Assembly: GCF_030817415.1 (NCBI RefSeq)
Contig: NZ_JAUSZI010000002.1
Location: 8,184,001-8,248,000, forward strand
Length of the DNA stretch: 64,000 nt
Reading direction: 5' to 3'
DNA from: Streptomyces umbrinus
GTDB lineage: Bacteria > Actinomycetota > Actinomycetes > Streptomycetales > Streptomycetaceae
Part shown: one piece after another, positions 18,425-26,802 of the stretch
How positions within the stretch are numbered: position 1 is the stretch's first letter
Layout of the letters: every line of letters begins with the position of its first letter
Made by a program: the position numbers and the translations under genes
Notes under the pieces: model-generated
Told to the model about the DNA's origin: nothing
Database searches by the model: none
The model's input: only the letters and a program-made list of their open reading frames with translations

Positions 18425-18468
18425 GTCGGTGGATCGGTGGACCGGTGGATCGGTAAGGAGCCTTCGGC

Positions 18469-19812
18469 TTGCGCGAGTTGATCGTCGAGGCGGCCGGGGG
18501 TTCCCGGGGAAACCCGGGGCCCGCGGGCTACGGAGCCGTGGTCATCGACGCGGCCACGGGGGAGACGCTGGCCGAGGCGGCGGAGTACCTCGGCGTCACC
18601 ACGAACAACGTCGCCGAGTACAGCGGCCTGGTCGCAGGCCTCCGCGCGGCCCGCGACCTCGACCCCACGGCCACCGTGCGGGTCCGCATGGACTCCAAGC
18701 TCGTGGTCGAGCAGATGTCGGGCCGCTGGCAGATCAAACACCCAGCGATGCGCCCCCTGGCGGCAGAGGCCCGCTCCATCCTCCCGCCCGACCGGGTCAC
18801 GTACGAGTGGATCCCCCGCGCCGAGAACAAGCACGCGGACCGCTTGGCCAACGAGGCGATGGACGCGGGGAAGAGGGGCGAGCAGTGGTCGCCGTCGGGG
18901 TCGACGGCGGACGCGGGGTCAGCGCCCCGCAAGGGGCGCGGGGAACTGCGCGATCAGCCCCCACCGGCCCGCAGCGAGACGACTTCCGCGAGCAGTACTG
19001 ACGTACGGGGGTCGCTGGCAGCACCGGCCACGGTGGCGCCCCTTAAGGGGCGCGGGGAACTGCGCGACCAGCCACAACCGCCCCGCAGCCAAACAACTCC
19101 CGCCAGCACCCCCCACACCAACGACATCCGAGCCGCACGGAACGTGGCCTCCGAGGCACCGGCCACTGGAGGCCCGCCCCCAGACCTCGGCACCCCCGCC
19201 ACCCTCGTACTGCTCCGGCACGGCGAGACCCCCTTGACCCCCCAGAAGCGGTTCTCCGGGAGCGGCGGCAGCGACCCCGCCCTGTCGGACACCGGCCGCC
19301 ACCAGGCCGACCGCGTCGCAACCGCGCTAGCCGCACGCGGGACCGTACAGGACATCATCTCGTCCCCCCTCACCCGTTGCCGCGAAACGGCAGAGATCGT
19401 CGCCGCCCGGCTCGGACTGGACGTACGGATCGAGGACGGGCTCCGCGAGACGGACTTCGGGGCATGGGAAGGGCTGACGTTCGCCGAGGTCCGCGAGCGG
19501 TACCCGGACGACATGAACGCCTGGCTGAGCTCCCCGGACGCCGAACCCACCGGCGGCGGCGAGAGTTTCGAGGCGGTGGCCCAGCGGGTGGCCGCGGCCC
19601 GCGACGAGTTGCTCGCGGCGCACACCGGCCGCACCGTGCTCCTCGTTTCCCACGTCACGCCCATCAAGACCCTCGTACGGCTGGCCCTGGGCGCCCCGCC
19701 GGAGGCCCTGTTCCGGATGGAACTGTCGGCGGCGTCGCTGTCGGTGGTGGCGTACTACGGGGACGGCAACGCGAGTGTGCGTCTCCTTAATGAGACGTCA
19801 GCGTTGCGCTGA
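18469..19812 (+). CDS. Bifunctional RNase H / alpha-ribazole-type acid phosphatase with repeat-derived linker
   Basis: A 447-residue two-domain protein. Residues 1-135 are an RNase HI-like domain: GGSRGNPGPAGYG, Glu in NNVAEYSGL, Asp in VRMDSKLVVEQ and the late Asp in HADRLANEA. Residues about 245-447 are a histidine phosphatase domain with LLRHGETPLT, the Arg/His partners in SSPLTRCRETA and VLLVSHVTPIK. It would cleave RNA in hybrids and dephosphorylate a phospho-ester (CobC-like). The start is TTG 18469 with GGAG nine bases upstream. The linker of about 100 residues is unusually long and contains KGRGELRDQP twice; both come from dispersed palindromic repeat arms. Confidence 0.92.
   Translation: MRELIVEAAGGSRGNPGPAGYGAVVIDAATGETLAEAAEYLGVTTNNVAEYSGLVAGLRAARDLDPTATVRVRMDSKLVVEQMSGRWQIKHPAMRPLAAEARSILPPDRVTYEWIPRAENKHADRLANEAMDAGKRGEQWSPSGSTADAGSAPRKGRGELRDQPPPARSETTSASSTDVRGSLAAPATVAPLKGRGELRDQPQPPRSQTTPASTPHTNDIRAARNVASEAPATGGPPPDLGTPATLVLLRHGETPLTPQKRFSGSGGSDPALSDTGRHQADRVATALAARGTVQDIISSPLTRCRETAEIVAARLGLDVRIEDGLRETDFGAWEGLTFAEVRERYPDDMNAWLSSPDAEPTGGGESFEAVAQRVAAARDELLAAHTGRTVLLVSHVTPIKTLVRLALGAPPEALFRMELSAASLSVVAYYGDGNASVRLLNETSALR
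18931..18974 (+). repeat. Dispersed repeat arm inside coding sequence, copy 1
   Basis: A 44-base copy of the repeat arm beginning aaggggcgcggggaactgcg. It is read in frame as KGRGELRDQPPPARS within the linker of the RNase H-phosphatase. Confidence 0.85.
19045..19088 (+). repeat. Dispersed repeat arm inside coding sequence, copy 2
   Basis: A second 44-base copy in the same orientation and reading frame, 114 bases after the first, encoding KGRGELRDQPQPPRS. A short complementary stretch (gcgcccctt) directly precedes it, so a hairpin can still form. Confidence 0.85.
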
Positions 19813-19886
19813 GCGGGGGTTGGGCTCGAGGTGGGCTCAGGTGGTGGGTCGGCTGCCGGCCGGTGGGGGGTGATCGTGCAGTTCCC

Positions 19887-19911
19887 CGCGCCCCTGAAAA
19901 AAAGGGGCGCG
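19887..19911. terminator. Hairpin terminator between converging genes
   Basis: Nine-base perfect arms (cgcgcccct / aggggcgcg) surround a GAAAAAA loop. It is part of another dispersed-repeat copy and ends three bases before the stop of the aldolase gene, so it can serve both the phosphatase and aldolase transcripts. Confidence 0.75.
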
Positions 19912-19913
19912 CC

Positions 19914-20585
19914 TCAGCTCGAGGCGTGTCCCAAGCCTGCGGCCTCCCTCGCCAGGGTCTCCACCCGAGCCCAGTCCCCGCCCGCGATCGCGTCCTGCGG
20001 GAGCATCCAACTCCCGCCCACACACAGGACGTTGGGCAGGGCCAAGTACTCCGGTGCGACGGCCGGCCCGATGCCCCCCGTCGGGCAGAAGCGAGCCTGG
20101 GGGAGCGGCCCCGCCAGGGACTTGAGGTACGCCGTACCGCCGGCCGCCTGGGCCGGGAAGAACTTCATGTCACTCACGCCCCGCTCCAGCAGCGCCACGA
20201 CTTCCGACGTCGTGGAGACCCCCGGCAGGAACGGCACCCCGGACGCCTTCATGGCATCGAGCAGTACGTCCGTCCAGCCCGGGCTCACCAGGAAGCGCGC
20301 CCCGGCGGCCACCGACTGGGCCACCTGTTCGGGCGAGATGACCGTGCCGGCCCCGACCACCGCCTCCGGGACCCCGTCGGCGATCGCCCGGATCGCGTCG
20401 AGTGCCACCGGGGTCCGCAGCGTCACCTCGATCGCGGGCAGCCCGCCCGCGACGAGCGCGCGGGCCAGCGGCACGGCGTCCGCGACGTCGTCGACGACGA
20501 CCACGGGGACGACGGGCGCCAGTTCGAGCACGGACGAGGACAACGGTGACGAGGACAGCGACGACGAGGGCAGCGGCGAAACCAT
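19914..20585 (-). CDS. eda: KDPG / 4-hydroxy-2-oxoglutarate aldolase
   Basis: A 223-residue class I aldolase that would split 2-keto-3-deoxy-6-phosphogluconate into pyruvate and glyceraldehyde 3-phosphate (Entner-Doudoroff). The catalytic Glu is in LPAIEVTLRT, the phosphate/pyruvate loops are AVVGAGTV and FLVSPGW, and the Schiff-base Lys is in DMKFFPAQAAGG, followed by FCPTGGI. The N-terminus starts with a Ser/Pro-rich stretch (SPLPSSSLSSSPLSSS) of simple-sequence origin, so the true start may be slightly later; no Met follows before the first beta strand. Confidence 0.92.
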   Translation of the reverse strand: MVSPLPSSSLSSSPLSSSVLELAPVVPVVVVDDVADAVPLARALVAGGLPAIEVTLRTPVALDAIRAIADGVPEAVVGAGTVISPEQVAQSVAAGARFLVSPGWTDVLLDAMKASGVPFLPGVSTTSEVVALLERGVSDMKFFPAQAAGGTAYLKSLAGPLPQARFCPTGGIGPAVAPEYLALPNVLCVGGSWMLPQDAIAGGDWARVETLAREAAGLGHASS

Positions 20586-20726
20586 GCGCTCATCCTGCCC
20601 GCGCCCCGCAGCATGCGCAAAGCCCGTTGCGTATGTTGCAACAGGCGGCTCGCGCGCCCAGCGAACCCCGCGTGCCCGGTAAGCACAGGGGGGCGTCGCC
20701 GGTGCTGAGCAAGCCGCCCCGCGCGC

Positions 20727-21509
20727 TCAGTGAATCTCGTCCACCAGCACGTCCAGCATCCAAGCCCGTCCCGCCCCCGCAGGAGCCGCCGCCTCCACCA
20801 CGTACCCGAGATCCCGCAGCGCCTCCACCAGCTCGGCGGGCCCCGAAGGCGCAGCACCGGACTGCATGAGGCTGCGGACGATGCGTCCCTTGGTCGCCTT
20901 GTTGAAGTGGCTGACGACCTTCCGGGTCGGCGCGTGCAGCACCCGTACGCTCGCCGTGCGCCCCGCGACCTCCCCCTTCGGCTTCCACGCGGCCGCGTAC
21001 GCCGAGGACCGCAGGTCGAGCACGAGCCCGCTCCCGGCCGCCTCGGGCAGCACGGCGGCCATCGGCGCCCGCCAGTGCGCGCCCAGCGCCCCGAGGCCCG
21101 GCAGCTTCACACCCATCGAGCAGCGGTACGAGGGAATCCGGTCCGTCACCCGGACCGCACCCCACAGCCCCGAGAAGACGAGCAGCGAGCGCGCCGCCCG
21201 CCGCTTGGCCGCAGTGTCGAGCGAGGCCAGGTCGAGGGCGTCGTACAACACCCCCGTGTAGATCTCCCCGGCGGGCCGCGCCCCCGCGGTCCGCAGCTCC
21301 GTGTTCTTGGCGACCTCGCCGCGCAGGCCCTCGCTCAGCCCGAGCACCTCGCGGGCCTTCTCCTCGTCGCCCGCGCAGAGTTCGACGAGTTCCTCGAACA
21401 CCGCCTGCCGCGCCTCCGCGAGCCCCGGCAACGACAGCGACTCCGGCTTCAACGGCGCGCCCCGCCCGGAGGGAGCCTTTCCTTCGGACGGCGGCAGCAG
21501 CACAAGCAC
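20727..21509 (-). CDS. yaaA: YaaA family peroxide-stress protein
   Basis: A 260-residue DUF328/YaaA protein beginning LVLLPPSEGKAPSGRG, the family's hallmark start, with GEIYTGVLYDALD mid-protein and the basic motif SHFNKATKGRIVRSL near the C-terminus. In E. coli the family lowers free iron and DNA damage under peroxide stress; biochemical activity is DNA-binding. It stands alone, divergent from the RNB ribonuclease gene. Confidence 0.92.
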   Translation of the reverse strand: MLVLLPPSEGKAPSGRGAPLKPESLSLPGLAEARQAVFEELVELCAGDEEKAREVLGLSEGLRGEVAKNTELRTAGARPAGEIYTGVLYDALDLASLDTAAKRRAARSLLVFSGLWGAVRVTDRIPSYRCSMGVKLPGLGALGAHWRAPMAAVLPEAAGSGLVLDLRSSAYAAAWKPKGEVAGRTASVRVLHAPTRKVVSHFNKATKGRIVRSLMQSGAAPSGPAELVEALRDLGYVVEAAAPAGAGRAWMLDVLVDEIH

Positions 21510-21525
21510 GGCGGTTCTCCCTGGG

Positions 21526-21573
21526 GCGTTCGGTACGGCGTTCGGTACGGCGTCGGGTACGGAGTTCGGTACG
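21526..21573. repeat. 12-bp tandem repeat, four units, in a divergent promoter region
   Basis: Four units of GCGTTCGGTACG (third and fourth diverged) lie between the divergent yaaA and RNB ribonuclease genes, where both promoters must be. The rest of the 126-bp gap shows nothing else. Confidence 0.8.
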
Positions 21574-21635
21574 TGAGAGGGGTACGCGCAAGCCTACGGG
21601 GTGCCGCCCGCCCCACCCCGCCATACGCTCGCCCT

Positions 21636-23081
21636 ATGCCCCGCCGCCAGATACGTGTGACCGGCGCAGCCGAGGCGCCCCTGCGGGCCGCGCTGCGCGC
21701 ACTGCGCACCGAACTCGACGTACCCGAGGCCTTCGAGCCGCGGGTGCTCGCCGAGGCGGAACGGGCCGCCCGTGAACCCACGCTTCCGGCGTACGATGCC
21801 ACGAACATCCCCCTCTTCACCATCGACCCGCTGACGTCCACCGACCTCGACCAGGCGATGCACCTGTCCCGCCGCCCGGACGGCTACCGCGTGCGGTACG
21901 CCATCGCGGACGTCGCGGCTTTCGTCGTACCAGGCGGTCTCCTGGACGCGGAGGCACACCGCAGGGTCACAACCCTCTACTTCCCGGACGGGAAGATCCC
22001 CCTCCACCCGCCGGTGCTGAGCGAGGGCACCGCGAGCCTGCTCCCGGACCAGACCTGCCCGGCCGTCCTGTGGACCATCGACCTGGACGCGGACGGCCGC
22101 CCCACGTCCACCGACGTCCGCCGCGCCCTCGTCCGCAGCCGCGCCAAGCTCGACTACGAGTCCGTCCAGAAACAGCTCGACGCGGGCACCGCCGAGGAAG
22201 CGCTGGCCCTCCTCAAGGACATCGGACTCCTACGCGAACAACAGGAAGTGGCCCGCGGCGGCATCTCCCTCAACGTCCCCGAGCAGGAGATCGCCGAGCG
22301 CGACGGCGCGTACGAACTCGTCTACCGCGCCCCGCTTCCCGCCGACGGCTGGAACGCGCAGATCTCCCTCCTCACGGGTATGTCCGCGGCCGAGCTGATG
22401 CTGGCGTACGGCACGGGCGTGCTGCGCACACTCCCGGCCGCGCCCGACGGTGCTGTCGGCCGGCTGCGGCGTACCGCGCAGGCGCTGCGCATCGACTGGC
22501 CGCACCATGTCTCGTACGCCGAGCTGATCCGTTCCCTCGACCCGCACCTGCCCCACCACGCGGCCTTCCTCCAGGAGTGCACGACGCTGCTGCGCGGCGC
22601 GGGCTACACGGTCTTCCGGGGCGGCGTCACCCCGGACCTCACCACCCACGCCGCCGTGGCCGCGCCGTACACGCACTGCACGGCCCCGCTCCGCCGCCTG
22701 GTCGACCGTTATGCCTCAGAGCTGTGCCTGGCGGCGGCTGCCGGGGAGGAACCGCCGGAGTGGGTGCTCGGCGCCCTCGACGACCTGCCGAAGCGGATGG
22801 CCGAGGGCACCCGCCGCGCTGGCACGGTCGAGCGCGAGTGCGTCGACATCGTCGAGGCGGCGCTGCTCAAGGACCGCGTCGGCGAACTCTTCGACGGCAC
22901 GGTCGTGGACGTACAGGAACGCGAACCCACCGTGGGAACCGTCCAGTTGGAGTCCCCCGCCGTCGTCGCTCGCATCAAGAGCGAGGAGGGGGCCGGGGCG
23001 CTGCCGCTGGGGGAGCGGTTGCGGATACGGCTCAGGCAGGCCGACCCGGGTTCGTCGAAGGTGCTGTTCGCTCCCGCGTGA
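21636..23081 (+). CDS. RNB-domain exoribonuclease
   Basis: A 481-residue RNase II/R-type catalytic domain without recognisable cold-shock or S1 domains at full strength. The metal site is in FTIDPLTSTDLDQAMHL: three of the four Asp positions of RNase II are present, and the fourth is Gln, a change I believe is common in this actinobacterial subgroup. The later RNB blocks YFPDGKIPLHPPVLSEG and PYTHCTAPLRRLVDRY are intact. It would degrade single-stranded RNA 3' to 5'. ATG 21636 follows a purine-poor leader. Its last 50 bases overlap the converging membrane protein gene. Confidence 0.9.
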   Translation: MPRRQIRVTGAAEAPLRAALRALRTELDVPEAFEPRVLAEAERAAREPTLPAYDATNIPLFTIDPLTSTDLDQAMHLSRRPDGYRVRYAIADVAAFVVPGGLLDAEAHRRVTTLYFPDGKIPLHPPVLSEGTASLLPDQTCPAVLWTIDLDADGRPTSTDVRRALVRSRAKLDYESVQKQLDAGTAEEALALLKDIGLLREQQEVARGGISLNVPEQEIAERDGAYELVYRAPLPADGWNAQISLLTGMSAAELMLAYGTGVLRTLPAAPDGAVGRLRRTAQALRIDWPHHVSYAELIRSLDPHLPHHAAFLQECTTLLRGAGYTVFRGGVTPDLTTHAAVAAPYTHCTAPLRRLVDRYASELCLAAAAGEEPPEWVLGALDDLPKRMAEGTRRAGTVERECVDIVEAALLKDRVGELFDGTVVDVQEREPTVGTVQLESPAVVARIKSEEGAGALPLGERLRIRLRQADPGSSKVLFAPA

Positions 23082-23709
23082 GTTCCAGAGCGGCGCGTAT
23101 CTCCCGTACCAGCGCCTCCGGTTCGTCGGCGTGGAAGCGGATCGTGGTGAGGTCCTTGGGGCGCCCGAGGAAGGTGAAGTGCCGTACGGGGGAGGAGAGT
23201 TCGAGTGTGATCGTGGTCTGCGCGCCGATGGCCAGGTCGAGCCGGCCGTCGCGCTTCTCGTGCGTGGTGACCAACTCGCGGCGTACGGAGGCGATCGCGG
23301 CGAGCGGAACGCGAACGTCGACGTGGGCGGCGCGGCGAATACGCAGGACTGTGTCGTCGAGCACGTGGGGGCGAGTCACGGACGCCGCGTGCATGCCGAC
23401 GACCAGAAGCAGTGTGTAGACGTCGAGCGTGAACACGACCCGGTGGACGGCGGGATGGTTCCGCAGGAGCACCGCCATACAGACGCTTTCGAGGACGCAC
23501 ACGAACCCGAAGCCGAACATCATCGCGCCCTGGCCGCGACCGTACGAGAAGGCCCGCCCGCGCCCGATACCGTGCGGCCGCCGGGCCACCCACCGGGCGA
23601 TGCTCGCCAGCAGCCGCACCTCGTGCGCGACGAGCCGCCGCACGATCCGCACGACGCCGGTCGCCGGCGCACGGCCCGCCGTCGTCACCGTGTCCGCCGC
23701 CGCGCTCAT
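23032..23709 (-). CDS. Two-helix membrane protein with PH-like C-terminal domain
   Basis: A 225-residue protein of unknown function. A basic N-terminal region (about 1-55) is followed by two hydrophobic segments (AMMFGFGFVCVLESVCMAVLL and VVFTLDVYTLLLVVGMHAASV, about 62-110), then a beta-rich cytosolic domain with RVPLAAIASVRRELV and HFTFLGRPKDLTTIRFHAD, resembling bacterial PH domains. The start overlaps the stop of the MerR regulator gene as ATGA, so the regulator and this protein are one operon. Its 3' end overlaps the RNB gene by 50 bases. Confidence 0.75.
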   Translation of the reverse strand: MSAAADTVTTAGRAPATGVVRIVRRLVAHEVRLLASIARWVARRPHGIGRGRAFSYGRGQGAMMFGFGFVCVLESVCMAVLLRNHPAVHRVVFTLDVYTLLLVVGMHAASVTRPHVLDDTVLRIRRAAHVDVRVPLAAIASVRRELVTTHEKRDGRLDLAIGAQTTITLELSSPVRHFTFLGRPKDLTTIRFHADEPEALVREIRAALELTRERTAPSTNPGRPA

Positions 23710-24485
23710 CGCGCACGCTCCACGAGCAGTTCGATCGTCCGGCGGACCGCCGCGGCCTGCGCGGGGGCGAAGTCGTCGAGAAAGGCGCGGAAGAAGCTGC
23801 CGCTGCCGGTCATGTCGGTTCCCTCCAGGTCGAGTTGGCCGAGGCCCATGCCTTCCAGGGCCTCGTCGGGCAGGCAGTCGGCGAGGGCGCGGGCGGCCTG
23901 CTCGACGCGGGGGTCGGCCGGGTCGACGTCGACGAGCGCGTCGAGTTGGGCGTACGCCTCGTGCGTCCGCTCCAGGGCGCCGGGCACGTCCGCGGCGGCG
24001 CGCATCGCGGACAGCAGGCGCTCACGGTCCTCCGGGGCGGCGACCGTTTCGAGGAAGGCGATCATCTCGCGGTCCTTCGCGGCCATGGCCGGTTCCCGGT
24101 GCCGGGTCAACTCTCCGAAGATCGCGGCCAGTTCGGGAGACACGGGCCCCTCGGCGGTCAATCCGCTCCCGTCCAGCAGGGCGCGCAGCCGCAGCCGCCG
24201 CTCCCGGATTGCCGCCTCCTGGCGCGCCAGGTCGTCGTCGAGCTCCGCGAGCACCTCGGCGAGATCGCGCCCCGCGTCGTCCGCGAGGGCGTCCCGCACC
24301 TCGGCGAGACCGAGCCCCAGCTCGGTCAGCCGTTTGATCCGGGCGAGCATGACCGCGTGCCGCAGGCCGTAGTCGCGGTAGCCGTTGGAGCGCCGCTCGG
24401 GTTCGGGCAGCAGCCCGAGGTGGTGGTAGTGCCGGACGGTCCGCGTCGTGACGCCGACGGTGGCGGCGAGTTCTCCGATCCGCAT
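23706..24485 (-). CDS. MerR family transcriptional regulator
   Basis: A 259-residue MerR regulator. The winged helix-turn-helix is at the start (IGELAATVGVTTRTVRHYHHLGLL, then NGYRDYGLRH). A dimerisation coiled coil covers about residues 70-120, followed by a C-terminal helical effector domain. There is no Cys-rich metal site, so a small organic ligand or protein signal is more likely. A MerR-style promoter precedes it and probably leads to autoregulation. It is co-transcribed with the membrane protein. Confidence 0.93.
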   Translation of the reverse strand: MRIGELAATVGVTTRTVRHYHHLGLLPEPERRSNGYRDYGLRHAVMLARIKRLTELGLGLAEVRDALADDAGRDLAEVLAELDDDLARQEAAIRERRLRLRALLDGSGLTAEGPVSPELAAIFGELTRHREPAMAAKDREMIAFLETVAAPEDRERLLSAMRAAADVPGALERTHEAYAQLDALVDVDPADPRVEQAARALADCLPDEALEGMGLGQLDLEGTDMTGSGSFFRAFLDDFAPAQAAAVRRTIELLVERAR

Positions 24486-24491
24486 GCCCTC

Positions 24492-24522
24492 AGTAGAAAC
24501 GTTGACGTTGCGGCAGGGTCAA
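24492..24522 (-). promoter_or_regulatory. MerR-type promoter with 19-bp spacer, leaderless
   Basis: On the minus strand, -35 TTGACC (24522-24517) and -10 TCTACT (24497-24492) are 19 bases apart, the overlong spacing typical of MerR-activated promoters. The spacer holds the near-dyad AACGTCAACGTT. The regulator's ATG is seven bases after the -10 box, so the transcript would be leaderless. Confidence 0.65.
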
Positions 24523-24561
24523 GCGGTGACTCTCCCGGCGGGTCGCGGAACATCCATTGAC

Positions 24562-24605
24562 GGCTAACGGTGTTAGCCGTACGGTCGCGGCTAACGGCGT
24601 TAGCC
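24562..24605. promoter_or_regulatory. Pair of perfect 17-bp TetR-type operators
   Basis: GGCTAACggtGTTAGCC (24562-24578) and GGCTAACggcGTTAGCC (24589-24605) are identical perfect dyads 27 bases apart, start to start. They precede the DUF4260-TetR operon. Autoregulation by the TetR protein encoded second in that operon is the simplest reading. Confidence 0.8.
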
Positions 24606-24662
24606 AGATACTCGCGGCGCCAGTCCGCCGCACAGCCCGACCGTCAGCCGCAGGAGGCAGCA

Positions 24663-25136
24663 ATGAGCACGGCAGCAATGAGTACGATCACCGCGCCCGG
24701 CACCGCCGAGGCCGCGGACGCCGACGTCACGGCCACCGTTCCCCGGCGCCGCCGCGTCCTCTCGGCCGCCCGCCGGACCGCCTGGCTGCTGAACGCGCTC
24801 TTCTGGTCGGCCTTCGCCGTGCTCGAGGCCGTGAACCACGGCTGGCTCGCGGGACTCCTGGCCGCCGCGTTCTTCATAGCGCCCGACCTGACGTTCCTCG
24901 TCGGCATCGGTGATGCGCGGGGGATGGCGAAGGGCCGCCTGCAGCCCCGCGCGGTCCCGTACTACAACACCGCCCACCGCGCCCTGGTCCCACTCGCCCT
25001 CATGACGCTCTACGCCTTCGGACCGGTCGCCTGGGCCCCGGCCTTCGCGGCCCTGTGCGGGTGGCTGGCTCACATCTCGTACGATCGCGCCTTCGGCTAC
25101 GGCCTGCGGACGAAGGAGGGCTTCCAGCGTGACTGA
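24663..25136 (+). CDS. DUF4260-type membrane protein
   Basis: A 157-residue protein with an unstructured N-terminus (about 1-40) and about four hydrophobic helices: ARRTAWLLNALFWSAFAVLEAV, HGWLAGLLAAAFFIAPDLTFLV, ALVPLALMTLYAFGP and APAFAALCGWLAHISYDRAFGYG. The last carries the HISYDRAFGYGLR motif that marks DUF4260. ATG 24663 is preceded by AGGAGG. It overlaps the TetR gene by 8 bp. The function is unknown; such proteins are often the sole target of their TetR neighbour. Confidence 0.85.
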   Translation: MSTAAMSTITAPGTAEAADADVTATVPRRRRVLSAARRTAWLLNALFWSAFAVLEAVNHGWLAGLLAAAFFIAPDLTFLVGIGDARGMAKGRLQPRAVPYYNTAHRALVPLALMTLYAFGPVAWAPAFAALCGWLAHISYDRAFGYGLRTKEGFQRD

Positions 25137-25755
25137 CGGGCAGGGCAACCAAGGTGCCGACGGACCAGGCACCCAAGTCGGTGACCGGCAGGAGGCCCAC
25201 GGCGCTCAAGGCGCCCAGGGGGCCCAGGGCGGGGAGCTCGGTGGGCTGTCGCCACGGGCCCGCTCGATCGTCGCGGCGGCCCGTGCCCTCCTGGAGGAGT
25301 CGGGCCCCGCCGCGCTGACGATGCGGGCCCTAGCCGACCACCTGGGCATCAAGGCCCCGTCCCTTTACAAGCACTTCCCCGACAAGTCGGCCGTAGAGGT
25401 CGAGCTGATCGCACAGATGCTCTCCGAGTCCGCGGCGGCACTGGAGGAGGCCGAGGCCCAGGCCCCGGGCTCGATCCCGGCCCTGGCCGAGGCGTATCGC
25501 GCGTACGCCCTCGAACACTCCCACCTCTACTGCCTGGCCACCGAGCGCCCCCTGCCCCGCACCTTCCTCCCGCCCGGCCTGGAGGACCGCGCGGCCGCGC
25601 CCCTGGTCCGGGCCTGCGGTGGCGACATGGACCTGGCCCGGGCGACCTGGGCGTTCGCCCACGGGATGGTGATCCTGGAGATCCACGGCCGATTTCCGGA
25701 CGACGCCGACCTGGCCGGGGCATGGAAGAAGGGCACGCGGGCGTTGCACCCCTGA
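25129..25755 (+). CDS. TetR family regulator
   Basis: A 208-residue repressor. A low-complexity N-terminus with a GAQ triplet repeat (HGAQGAQGAQGG) precedes the TetR helix-turn-helix (ALTMRALADHLGIKAPSLYKHF). A WHG/TetR_C-like ligand domain follows. GTG 25129 starts inside the end of the DUF4260 gene (8-bp overlap). It probably binds the twin dyads at 24562-24605. Confidence 0.92.
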   Translation: MTDGQGNQGADGPGTQVGDRQEAHGAQGAQGAQGGELGGLSPRARSIVAAARALLEESGPAALTMRALADHLGIKAPSLYKHFPDKSAVEVELIAQMLSESAAALEEAEAQAPGSIPALAEAYRAYALEHSHLYCLATERPLPRTFLPPGLEDRAAAPLVRACGGDMDLARATWAFAHGMVILEIHGRFPDDADLAGAWKKGTRALHP

Positions 25756-25769
25756 GGAGGTACGACGCC

Positions 25770-26783
25770 ATGGGGGCACGGGGTGATGGTGAGGTGGCGG
25801 GTGGGCTGCACCGGCAGGGCGGGTACGGGCAGACGTCTGGCCGCGAGCCGGCGGGTGGGCGTGATTCGGCGACTGACAGTAAGCCCGTGAGTGGCCATGA
25901 GCAGGCGACTGGCCGTGAGCGGGCGACTGGCCGTGATCCGGTGAGCGGACGTGATCCGGTGGGTAGGCGCGAGCAGGCCGTCTGGACCCGGGCGACGCTC
26001 GGCCGCGGCGGCCGCCCCCTCGACCTCCTCACCGCCCGCTTCGACCGTCACCGCTACGCACCGCACGCTCACGAGGAGTTCACCATCGGAGTCTGCGTCG
26101 GCGGCTCCGAGTTCATCGACTACCGAGGCGGCCGCATCGAGACGAGCCCCGGCTCGATAGTCGTTCTCGCGCCCAGCGAGACGCACACCGGCGGCCCGGC
26201 GGCATCCGACGGCTACGCCTACCGCGCCCTATACGCGGAGGTCCCCCTGCTCACCGAAGGCACGTACGGCATCCCGCACTTCCGCGACCCCGTCCTCGAC
26301 GACCCCGAACTGGCCACCGCCCTCCGCCTCACGCACACCGAACTGAGCGTCTGCCCGGACCCGTTGGAGGCGGAGTCCCGCATCCCGTGGCTGCTGACAG
26401 CCCTGGCCCGCCGCCACTCCACGGCCCGCCCGGTGTGCGACAGGATCCCGGGGGCGGACCGCATAGCCGAGACGGTCCGCACCCGCCTGACAGACGAACT
26501 CCTCTCCCCACCCTCCCTCTCCGCCCTGGCCGCGGACCTGGACCTGTCCCGCTACCAACTGCTCCGAGCCTTCCGTACGAGCACGGGGATGCCCCCGTAC
26601 GCCTGGCTGGCCCAGCACCGCGTGAACAGGGCCCGCTGCCTGCTGGAGAAGGGCCACCGCCCCGCCGAGACGGCGGCACTGGTGGGCTTCGCGGACCAGG
26701 CGCACCTGACGCGCTGGTTCCGCCGAGTACTGGGCGTGACCCCGGCGGCGTACCGCAACAGCGTTCAAGACACCCGCCGCTGA
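25770..26783 (+). CDS. AraC family regulator with cupin sensor domain
   Basis: A 337-residue regulator. The first 70 residues are a degenerate repeat rich in GR and RDP units (ATGRERATGRDPVSGRDP), probably disordered. Then come an AraC_binding cupin (HRYAPHAHEEFTIGVCVGG, ending VLAPSETHTGG) and two C-terminal helix-turn-helices (SLSALAADLDLSRYQLLRAF; PAETAALVGFADQAHLTRWF). ATG 25770 has GAGGAGG upstream, 14 bases after the TetR stop. The EamA gene 19 bases downstream is the likely target, as in many AraC-EamA pairs. Confidence 0.92.
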   Translation: MGARGDGEVAGGLHRQGGYGQTSGREPAGGRDSATDSKPVSGHEQATGRERATGRDPVSGRDPVGRREQAVWTRATLGRGGRPLDLLTARFDRHRYAPHAHEEFTIGVCVGGSEFIDYRGGRIETSPGSIVVLAPSETHTGGPAASDGYAYRALYAEVPLLTEGTYGIPHFRDPVLDDPELATALRLTHTELSVCPDPLEAESRIPWLLTALARRHSTARPVCDRIPGADRIAETVRTRLTDELLSPPSLSALAADLDLSRYQLLRAFRTSTGMPPYAWLAQHRVNRARCLLEKGHRPAETAALVGFADQAHLTRWFRRVLGVTPAAYRNSVQDTRR

Positions 26784-26802
26784 CCCGACCGAGACTGCGC
26801 GC

